A stretch of 5,175 nt of DNA from Candidatus Blautia equi. Lineage in GTDB: Bacteria > Bacillota > Clostridia > Lachnospirales > Lachnospiraceae. The position numbers were made by a program, and so were the translations under genes. The stretch spans positions 1 through 5,175 of the forward strand of contig JAGHUU010000310.1 of the NCBI GenBank assembly GCA_018064695.1. Reading direction: 5' to 3'. Every line of letters starts with the position of its first letter. Position 1 is the stretch's first letter. The notes below the pieces were generated by a model, which was given only the letters and a program-made list of their open reading frames with translations, was not told the origin of the DNA and did not search any database. Positions 1-4,569 of the stretch are shown one piece after another.

Positions 1-1361
1 CTCTGTGCTTTATCCTCCTGGTTATCAAATGGAACGCTCTCCTCAAGAATGGAGAAGTCGCCGGTCTCTTTCAGATATGCGGAAACTGCTGCGATAAGCC
101 ATAATGGGTCATCGTTGAATCCGCTTCCGATGTCCATGTTGCCCTTCTTGGTAAGCGGCTGATACTGATGATATGCGGAACCATCCTCAAACTGGGTGGA
201 AGCGATATCAATGATACGCTCACGTGCACGCTCCGGAATCAGATGAACAAATCCTAAAAGGTCCTGGCAGGAATCACGGAATCCCATACCACGTCCGGTA
301 CCGGACTCGTAGTAAGAAGCGGAACGGGACATGTTGAAGGTGATCATACACTGATACTGGTTCCAGATATTAGCCATACGGTTGATGTGCTCGTTGTCAC
401 TTGCAACATTGTATTTAGCAAACAGAACATCCCAGTAAGCGTGAAGACCTGCAAAAGCCTCATCTACACCCTCTAAGGTGCTGAAACGATCGATGAGCGC
501 AAGAGCGCCGTCTTTGCGGATCACGTTTGGAGCGATGAATTTCTGATCTACAGGGTTCTCGCAGTAGCCGAGGACGAATACGAACTCTTTTTCCTCACCA
601 GGAGCAAGGGTGATGTCGATCTGGTGGCTGGCAATTGGGAACCATCCGCTTGCTACGGAGTTGCGGCATTTGCCTTCTTTTACAGCATCCGGGAATGCGT
701 TGCTGTTATTTCTGCCAATGAAGAGATCACGGCTGGTGTCATAACCGTTAACAGGTGCATTTACATGGAAGAAGCTGTAATGGTTACGACGCTCACGATA
801 CTCGGTTTTGTGATAGATGGTGGAACCGCCGTTTTCAATCTCAACCTCGCCGATGCTTAAGTTTCTCTGGAAGTTGGTCATATCGTCAACTGCGTTCCAG
901 AGACAGAACTCTACATAGGAGAAGAGAGAGATAGTTTTAGGCTGATCGGATTCGTTGGTGAGTTTCAGACGGTTGATCTCGCAGGTTGCATCTACAGGAA
1001 CGAATGCAAGAAGATTTGCGCTTAAGCCGTTTTTCTTTGTGATGAAACGGGTGTAGCCGATACCATGATGACACTCATAGCTGTCAACAGGAGTCTGGGT
1101 AGGCATTGTGCCAGGGTTCCAGATGTCATCCCCATCTTTGATGAAGTAGTATTTACCGTCAGAGTCTACAGGTACGCTCTGGTAACGATAACGGGTGATA
1201 CGAAGAAGCTTAGCATCTTTAAAGAAGCTGTAACCGCCGCCGGTGTTGGAAATCAGGGTGAAGAAATCCTGAGTACCAAGATAGTTGATCCATGGGAGCG
1301 GGGTCTTAGGGGTAGTGATGACGTACTCTTTGGCCTGGTCATCAAAGTGTCCAAATTTCAT
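1..1361 (-). CDS. cbp: Cellobiose phosphorylase (GH94), N-terminal 453 residues, cut by left window edge
   Basis: Cytoplasmic enzyme that splits cellobiose with inorganic phosphate into alpha-glucose 1-phosphate and glucose, saving ATP compared with hydrolysis. The minus-strand frame is open from ATG at 1361 to the window edge (453 codons). It begins MKFGHFDDQAKEYVITTP and has no signal peptide. Recognisable GH94 stretches are PWINYLG (23-29), SNTGGGYSFFKDA (38-50), RITRYRY (54-60), YRERRNHY, and NIWNQYQCM followed by SRSASYYESG. GRGMGFRDSCQDLLGF has Arg362 and Asp367, which by recall of characterised cellobiose phosphorylases line the donor glucose site. The catalytic Asp, in a DWND-type motif in this family, lies beyond the window, so activity cannot be confirmed. 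The family is about 810 residues long, so roughly 56% is present. The start is fixed by AGGAGG at 1369-1374, 7 nt upstream. The gene is divergent from the LacI regulator. Similarity, recalled and not searched, is strongest to the Clostridium thermocellum enzyme. Other GH94 specificities, such as cellodextrin or chitobiose phosphorylase, fit less well. Confidence 0.93.
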   Translation of the reverse strand, partial: MKFGHFDDQAKEYVITTPKTPLPWINYLGTQDFFTLISNTGGGYSFFKDAKLLRITRYRYQSVPVDSDGKYYFIKDGDDIWNPGTMPTQTPVDSYECHHGIGYTRFITKKNGLSANLLAFVPVDATCEINRLKLTNESDQPKTISLFSYVEFCLWNAVDDMTNFQRNLSIGEVEIENGGSTIYHKTEYRERRNHYSFFHVNAPVNGYDTSRDLFIGRNNSNAFPDAVKEGKCRNSVASGWFPIASHQIDITLAPGEEKEFVFVLGYCENPVDQKFIAPNVIRKDGALALIDRFSTLEGVDEAFAGLHAYWDVLFAKYNVASDNEHINRMANIWNQYQCMITFNMSRSASYYESGTGRGMGFRDSCQDLLGFVHLIPERARERIIDIASTQFEDGSAYHQYQPLTKKGNMDIGSGFNDDPLWLIAAVSAYLKETGDFSILEESVPFDNQEDKAQ

Positions 1362-1368
1362 GGTCTTT

Positions 1369-1374
1369 CCTCCT
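1369..1374 (-). promoter_or_regulatory. Ribosome binding site of cbp
   Basis: The minus strand reads AGGAGG followed by a 7-nt spacer and ATG. This is a near-consensus Shine-Dalgarno site. It decides the cbp start, since the GH94 N-terminal motif begins directly at this ATG. Confidence 0.9.
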
Positions 1375-1419
1375 GCTATAATAAGTTTAGTGTAACATTT
1401 CATTTCCGGATCACAAAGG

Positions 1420-1430
1420 CACGAAAACGA
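1420..1430 (+). promoter_or_regulatory. Candidate LacI-type operator in the cbp leader
   Basis: CACGAAAACGA here is repeated exactly at 1778-1788, over the predicted lacI transcription start. Each copy is centred on a CG step, as is common for LacI-family operators. The flanks here are only partly symmetric (CAC at 1420-1422, GTG at 1435-1437). It lies about 45 nt downstream of the predicted cbp transcription start, where a bound repressor could block elongation. The sequence identity is observed; the operator role is inferred. Confidence 0.45.
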
Positions 1431-1435
1431 ATAAG

Positions 1436-1460
1436 TGTGGGAAATAATGGAATTTCCACA
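1436..1460. repeat. Inverted repeat in the cbp leader
   Basis: TGTGGGAAAT (1436-1445) and ATTTCCACA (1452-1460) are inverted copies with one extra G in the first arm and a 6-nt loop. The element falls just downstream of the predicted cbp transcription start. It could therefore act as a leader hairpin or as an operator. It lacks a following U-run, so it does not look like a terminator. Confidence 0.45.
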
Positions 1461-1480
1461 TCATTGGTCATACTGGCATT

Positions 1481-1509
1481 AGTATATAAGATATTTTCGG
1501 AAAAATCAA
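1481..1509 (-). promoter_or_regulatory. Predicted sigma-A promoter of cbp
   Basis: On the minus strand TTGATT (-35, 1504-1509) and TATACT (-10, 1481-1486) are separated by exactly 17 bp. Transcription would start near 1474, giving a leader of about 113 nt that carries the inverted repeat at 1436-1460 and the CACGAAAACGA element. A second -10-like TATAAT lies further upstream on the same strand (revcomp near 1515-1520) but has only a poor -35. Confidence 0.65.
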
Positions 1510-1588
1510 TCAGAATTATAAAAGAACAGAGCATGAATTCGAAACACTGAAATGACATAATATAGAAGATATAAAAAACATATCGTGT

Positions 1589-1618
1589 TTTTCGTTATAT
1601 TGACGAAAAGGATTTTCG
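1589..1618. repeat. Cluster of three inverted CGAAAA units
   Basis: TTTTCGT (1589-1595) and ACGAAAA (1603-1609) form a perfect 7-bp inverted repeat with a 7-nt spacer. The right arm also pairs with TTTTCG (1613-1618) to form CGAAAA-GGA-TTTTCG. The three arms therefore overlap as alternating head-to-head and tail-to-tail sites. The core matches the CGAAAA inside the two putative operators at 1420 and 1778, so this may be a multi-site binding region midway between the divergent promoters. Confidence 0.45.
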
Positions 1619-1627
1619 GTAAATAAT
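1600..1627 (+). promoter_or_regulatory. Possible upstream plus-strand promoter
   Basis: TTGACG (1600-1605) and AATAAT (1622-1627) are 16 bp apart, and the CGAAAA-GGA-TTTTCG repeat covers the start of the spacer. No open frame follows closely, so it would give lacI a long leader of about 200 nt or drive a small RNA. The motif alone is weak in AT-rich DNA. Confidence 0.25.
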
Positions 1628-1633
1628 GGCGGT

Positions 1634-1648
1634 TGTTTCCGTGAAACA
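1634..1648. repeat. Perfect inverted repeat TGTTTC-CGT-GAAACA
   Basis: The 6-bp arms at 1634-1639 and 1643-1648 flank a CGT centre. The size and symmetry suit a dimeric helix-turn-helix binding site. It does not match the CGAAAA-type sites, so a different regulator is possible. Confidence 0.35.
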
Positions 1649-1700
1649 TAATAAATATAGTGCAGAAATAAATAGAAAATTTATGTTTTTGCGACAAAAT

Positions 1701-1712
1701 TTCACGCGTGAA
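1701..1712. promoter_or_regulatory. 12-bp perfect palindrome, candidate operator
   Basis: TTCACGCGTGAA is fully self-complementary with a central CG step, the usual core symmetry of LacI-family operators. It sits 32 bp upstream of the predicted lacI -35 box, so it could serve repression by looping or activation. Flanking bases break the symmetry. The binding protein is unknown. Confidence 0.4.
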
Positions 1713-1743
1713 TCAAAAAAATGGGAATCAGAAGAAAAGACAC

Positions 1744-1772
1744 TTGTAATTTGCAGCAAAATAAAGTATGAT
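1744..1772 (+). promoter_or_regulatory. Predicted sigma-A promoter of the LacI-family gene
   Basis: TTGTAA (-35, 1744-1749) and TATGAT (-10, 1767-1772) are separated by exactly 17 bp. Transcription would start near 1779, about 55 nt before the ATG. The CACGAAAACGA element begins at 1778, on the predicted start point, which suggests autorepression. Confidence 0.65.
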
Positions 1773-1777
1773 GAGAA

Positions 1778-1791
1778 CACGAAAACGATTT
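1778..1791 (+). promoter_or_regulatory. Candidate autoregulatory LacI operator
   Basis: CACGAAAACGA (1778-1788) repeats the cbp-leader element exactly. The core AAAACGATTT (1782-1791) is symmetric as AAAnCGnTTT around a central CG, similar in plan to LacI/CcpA-family sites. Its position over the predicted lacI start is typical of an autorepressor site. Binding by the adjacent LacI protein is inference. Confidence 0.5.
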
Positions 1792-1834
1792 AGAAATATA
1801 AGAAAAATTACGATAGAAAGAGTAGGGCAATGAT

Positions 1835-2848
1835 ATGGTATCCTTAAAAGAGATTGCAAAACGATGCAATGTATCCGTAGCCAGTGTCAGCAAGGCCTTA
1901 AACGGCTATCCGGATATCGGTGAAGACACCAGAAATATGATTATTAAAACTGCATCAGAAATGGGCTATCTCCCTAATTCCTCAGCAATTGCCCTGAAGA
2001 CAAAAAAGAGTCATAACCTTGGTGTCCTCTTTACAGATGCAGCAGCCAACGGTCTGACCCATGACTATTTCAACCACATTCTGGAGGGCTTTAAAGAAGC
2101 AGCCGAGGCCAAGGGCTACGACATCACCTTCACCAGCAGAAACATCTCCGGAATGAAGATGAACTATTATGAGCACTGCCGTTACCGCGGTGTGGACGGC
2201 GTACTGATCGCCTGCGATGATTTCTTCAGCGAGGAGATCCGCGAGCTTGTTCGTGCCGATATCCCTATCGTTACCATCGACCATGTATTTGACGGCCGCA
2301 TCGCCATCGTATCCAACAACGTACAGGGTATGGAAGAACTGGTAACATATGTGTATAACAAAGGTCACAGAAAGATCGCCTATGTGCATGGCGAGGATTC
2401 CTCTGTAACCAGAAACCGCATGAATTCCTTCCACCGCACCTGCCAGAGGCTGGGCATCAATGTTCCCGATGAATATCTGGTGGAATCCTCATACAGAGAT
2501 CCCGACAGAGCGGCAGAGGCAACATCCGTTCTTCTGAACCTTAAGAATCCGCCTACCTGTATCTTTTATTCTGATGATTATGCTGCCATGGGCGGTATCA
2601 ATGAGATCAGAGAGAGAGGTCTCCGTGTTCCGGAGGATGTCTCCGTTGCAGGCTATGACGGCATCACCATCGCACGTATCCTGGAGCCTAAGCTCACTAC
2701 CTTATGTCAGGATACCACCGCCATTGGAAGAATCGCTGCCGAAAAGCTGGTGGAGCTCATTGAGAATCCAAAGACCACCATCATTGACAAATTTATGGTG
2801 AACGGAACGCTCTTTAAGGGTGGTTCCGTCAAGGATCTGAACAGATAA
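1835..2848 (+). CDS. LacI-family transcriptional regulator, probable repressor of the cellobiose locus
   Basis: Complete 337-residue protein, the normal length for LacI/GalR regulators. Residues 1-50 form the N-terminal DNA-binding domain: the helix-turn-helix (SLKEIAKRCNVSVASVSKALNG, residues 3-24) is followed by the hinge helix region with GYLPNSSAIALKT. The rest is a periplasmic-binding-protein-like ligand domain that also mediates dimerisation. Typical stretches are NLGVLF, HILEGFKEAAEAKGYD, GVDGVLIA, IPIVTIDH, GHRKIAYVHG, PTCIFYSDDYAAMG and PEDVSVAGYDG. The ATG at 1835 is preceded by the modest site AGTAGGG (1821-1827), 7 nt away. It starts directly at the canonical DNA-binding domain, which supports this choice. 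It lies between a divergent cellobiose phosphorylase gene and downstream sugar transporter genes, so a cellobiose or glucose-type effector is likely but not shown by sequence. No terminator is visible after it, so it may be co-transcribed with the binding protein gene. Confidence 0.93.
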   Translation: MVSLKEIAKRCNVSVASVSKALNGYPDIGEDTRNMIIKTASEMGYLPNSSAIALKTKKSHNLGVLFTDAAANGLTHDYFNHILEGFKEAAEAKGYDITFTSRNISGMKMNYYEHCRYRGVDGVLIACDDFFSEEIRELVRADIPIVTIDHVFDGRIAIVSNNVQGMEELVTYVYNKGHRKIAYVHGEDSSVTRNRMNSFHRTCQRLGINVPDEYLVESSYRDPDRAAEATSVLLNLKNPPTCIFYSDDYAAMGGINEIRERGLRVPEDVSVAGYDGITIARILEPKLTTLCQDTTAIGRIAAEKLVELIENPKTTIIDKFMVNGTLFKGGSVKDLNR

Positions 2849-3023
2849 TCAATGTGTCGGTAAAAAACTGGTTAATCTATAATGAATTTGTTAAATTTTA
2901 ATGATTTTTTCTGTCCGCTATTCCATTTGTTTATGCAATATAGTAAAATGGAATTATTCTATAACAGATTAACTGTCTGTGCATGCAGCAGTTACATTCC
3001 TTGCTTAAAAGAGAGTGAATATC
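2849..3023 (+). other. Leader region of the binding-protein gene: weak promoter signals and an imperfect inverted repeat
   Basis: This 175-bp spacer is AT-rich. It contains a consensus-like TATAAT at 2878-2883 without a good -35 at 16-18 bp, and a second possible -10, TAAAAT, at 2944-2949 with a poor TTCCAT 17 bp upstream. An imperfect inverted repeat at 2971-2993 has AACTG and CAGTT outer arms and CTG/CAG inner arms around TGCATG. No CGAAAA motif and no GC-rich hairpin with a T-run were seen. Read-through from lacI is therefore as likely as a dedicated promoter. Confidence 0.35.
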
Positions 3024-4355
3024 ATGAAAAATACAGTCAGAAATCTCATAGTTCTTTCCGCATTGCTGATGGGTATTTCTGCAGGAACCTTGCAGAGCGC
3101 AGCTTCCGAGCAGGAGGGACAAGTCTTAAATATCTACAGCTGGAATACCGAGTTTAAGACCCGCTTAGAGGAAGTATATCCCGGCTACGAGATCGTGGAC
3201 CCCGTTACCGGAAAAATTGGGGATGTCATTGTGAAATGGAACATCACCCCATCCGAGGGAGACGCATATCAGAACAATCTGGATGAGAGCATCATCCGTC
3301 AGGCCGAAGTACCTGATGATGAGAAGATCGATATCTTTCTTGTTGAGGCCGATAACGCCCTCAAATATGTATATGCAGAGCCTGCAATTGCAGTAAATAT
3401 CTCTGATCTTGGCATTTCCGATTCCGCACTTTCCGGACAGTACGCATATACCAGAGATGTCACCACTGATAACAACGGAAATCTGAAGGCTGTTTCCTGG
3501 CAGGCATGTCCTGGACTCCTCATCTACAGAAGAGACATTGCACAGGAAGTTTTAGGTACCGATGATCCTAACGAAGTACAGGAATATGTAAAAGACTGGG
3601 ATACCTACATGGATACCGCTGCTAAAATGGCAGAAGCCGGATATTTTATGAATTCCGCAGCTGTTGATTCCTTCCGTGTATTTTCCAATAATGTTACCTC
3701 CAGCTGGGTGAATGGCAACAAGATCAACATTGATGACAACATCATGCGCTGGGTGGATATGCCCAAGGAAATGGTGGATGCCGGTCAGACCAACGCCTAC
3801 ATCATGTGGAGCGATGACTGGAGCAGAGGCTTCTATGAGGAAGGAAAGGTGTTCTGCTACTTTGGACCGGGTTGGTTCTATGACTTCTGTATGGCAGTTG
3901 ATGCCGAGGGCTCCGTAGGAAGCCAGGGCGGATGGGCTGCCACAAAAGGTCCGCAGTCCTTCTTCTGGGGCGGCACCTGGATCATGGCAGCAGAGGGAAC
4001 CGACAATCCTTCACTTGTAAAAGAGATCATGCTGAATCTCACCTGCAACGATGAGATCATGAAGAAAATAGCCGTAAAATACGGTGATTTTGTAAACAGC
4101 AAAGCAGTCATGGAAGAGCTTGCAGTGGATGAGAACTTCGGTAATCCTGCACTTGGCGGACAGAACCCAATTCCTACATTCCTTGATGGAATTTCCGATA
4201 TTGATCCAACCCACCTGTCCCCATATGATCAGGGCTGCGTGGAGGAATTCCAGACTGCTCTCAAGAACTACTTTGAAGGAAATGCTTCAAAAGAGGATGC
4301 TATAGAGCTGTTCTACAAATCAGTGGAAGAGAAGTATCCAATGCTCACACATTGA
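3024..4355 (+). CDS. Extracellular sugar-binding protein (family 1) of a carbohydrate ABC transporter
   Basis: This protein would capture sugar outside the membrane and deliver it to the ABC permease encoded next; cellobiose or cellodextrin is the inferred ligand. From ATG 3024 it is 443 residues, usual for the family. Residues 1-27 look like a secretion signal: MKNTVRN, a hydrophobic LIVLSALLMGISAGTL, then QSAASEQ with plausible SPase I cleavage after Ala27. There is no Cys in this region, so no lipobox, which is unusual for a Gram-positive binding protein. The mature start VLNIYSWNTEFKTRLEEVYPGY is typical of sugar-binding proteins, and later Trp/Tyr-rich stretches (MWSDDWSRGFYEEG, YFGPGWFYDF, FFWGGTWIM) could stack on sugar rings. 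The upstream in-frame GTG at 3015 is disfavoured, because the purine-rich AAAAGAGAG (3007-3015) is about 8 nt from ATG 3024 but overlaps the GTG. Five Cys are present in the mature part. A hairpin array follows. Confidence 0.88.
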   Translation: MKNTVRNLIVLSALLMGISAGTLQSAASEQEGQVLNIYSWNTEFKTRLEEVYPGYEIVDPVTGKIGDVIVKWNITPSEGDAYQNNLDESIIRQAEVPDDEKIDIFLVEADNALKYVYAEPAIAVNISDLGISDSALSGQYAYTRDVTTDNNGNLKAVSWQACPGLLIYRRDIAQEVLGTDDPNEVQEYVKDWDTYMDTAAKMAEAGYFMNSAAVDSFRVFSNNVTSSWVNGNKINIDDNIMRWVDMPKEMVDAGQTNAYIMWSDDWSRGFYEEGKVFCYFGPGWFYDFCMAVDAEGSVGSQGGWAATKGPQSFFWGGTWIMAAEGTDNPSLVKEIMLNLTCNDEIMKKIAVKYGDFVNSKAVMEELAVDENFGNPALGGQNPIPTFLDGISDIDPTHLSPYDQGCVEEFQTALKNYFEGNASKEDAIELFYKSVEEKYPMLTH

Positions 4356-4388
4356 TCTGATTTTAAATATTTCAGAACCATAGCCAAA

Positions 4389-4432
4389 GAAACGCCCACC
4401 TCGCTGAAAGCGACTTCAAATGTGGGCGTTTC
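4389..4432. repeat. Hairpin 1 downstream of the binding-protein gene, with nested inner stem
   Basis: GAAACGCCCAC (4389-4399) and GTGGGCGTTTC (4422-4432) are perfect 11-bp inverted arms. Within the loop TCGCT-GAA-AGCGA (4401-4413) forms a second 5-bp hairpin. Only three T residues end the right arm, so this is a weak terminator. It could instead stabilise the 3' end of the binding-protein transcript. Confidence 0.75.
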
Positions 4433-4433
4433 C

Positions 4434-4464
4434 GTTACAGTTCAGACAGCGTCTGAACTGTAAC
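4434..4464. repeat. Hairpin 2: perfect 14-bp inverted repeat with a 3-nt loop
   Basis: GTTACAGTTCAGAC (4434-4447) and GTCTGAACTGTAAC (4451-4464) are exact inverted copies around AGC. There is no T-run after it. The near-perfect symmetry and compact form resemble dispersed intergenic palindromes (REP-like elements), a possibility only a genome search can settle. Confidence 0.75.
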
Positions 4465-4469
4465 ATTTG

Positions 4470-4502
4470 AAAAGCCATGCACATGAAAATGCATGGCTTT
4501 TT
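4470..4502 (+). terminator. Hairpin 3: Rho-independent terminator after the binding-protein gene
   Basis: AAAAGCCATGCA (4470-4481) and TGCATGGCTTTT (4490-4501) are perfect 12-bp arms around an 8-nt loop, and the right arm ends in five T residues (4498-4502). The A-run at the left base makes it terminator-like on the minus strand too. Partial termination here would make more binding protein than permease, a common arrangement in sugar ABC operons. Read-through or a separate promoter must supply the permease. Confidence 0.75.
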
Positions 4503-4510
4503 CTGACAGT

Positions 4511-4543
4511 TTGTGGTATGATTGTGGTATGTTTGTTGTATTT
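4511..4543 (+). repeat. Three tandem 11-bp direct repeats before the permease gene
   Basis: TTGTGGTATGA (4511-4521), TTGTGGTATGT (4522-4532) and TTGTTGTATTT (4533-4543) follow each other without gaps. The first two share ten identical bases; the third differs at a few positions. The period is about one helical turn, so equal faces of the DNA repeat, as expected for an array of regulator sites. The array overlaps the extended -10 motif at 4514-4522. Confidence 0.55.
4514..4522 (+). promoter_or_regulatory. Possible extended -10 promoter for the permease gene
   Basis: TGGTATGAT has the TGn extension directly before TATGAT (4517-4522). No good -35 box is seen at 16-18 bp upstream, where terminator sequence lies. 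It would start transcription near 4529 and allow permease expression independent of read-through. Confidence 0.35.
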
Positions 4544-4550
4544 GCCAACG

Positions 4551-4560
4551 GGAAAGGAGG
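4551..4560 (+). promoter_or_regulatory. Ribosome binding site that decides the permease start
   Basis: GGAAAGGAGG ends immediately before an in-frame ATG at 4561, which is too close to be used, but lies 9 nt before TTG at 4570. The strong site therefore favours the TTG codon as the start. Confidence 0.75.
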
Positions 4561-4569
4561 ATGCCTGTC

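Noticed and set aside
1065..1550. 161-codon plus-strand open frame, and a shorter one at 624-860
   Set aside because: They lie antisense to the cbp coding frame or run from it into the promoter region, have no convincing ribosome site, and encode no recognisable domain, while the opposite strand is clearly GH94.
1506..1893. Short minus-strand open frames over the divergent intergenic region
   Set aside because: They are AT-rich, low-complexity frames without ribosome sites, and they overlap the promoters of cbp and lacI.
1982..2434. 150-codon minus-strand open frame inside the LacI-family gene
   Set aside because: It is a shadow of the complete LacI frame and has no family resemblance.
3015..3017. 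GTG as an alternative start of the sugar-binding protein
   Set aside because: It overlaps the purine-rich ribosome site, whereas ATG 3024 is correctly spaced and begins a standard signal peptide.
4186..4197. TGGAATTTCC shared with the cbp leader
   Set aside because: This copy lies inside the binding-protein coding sequence and a single short match is easily due to chance.
4404..4418. CcpA cre-like sequence CTGAAAGCGACTTCA
   Set aside because: It departs from the cre consensus at about two positions and is explained by the nested stem and loop of hairpin 1. It also lies downstream of a gene, not at a promoter.
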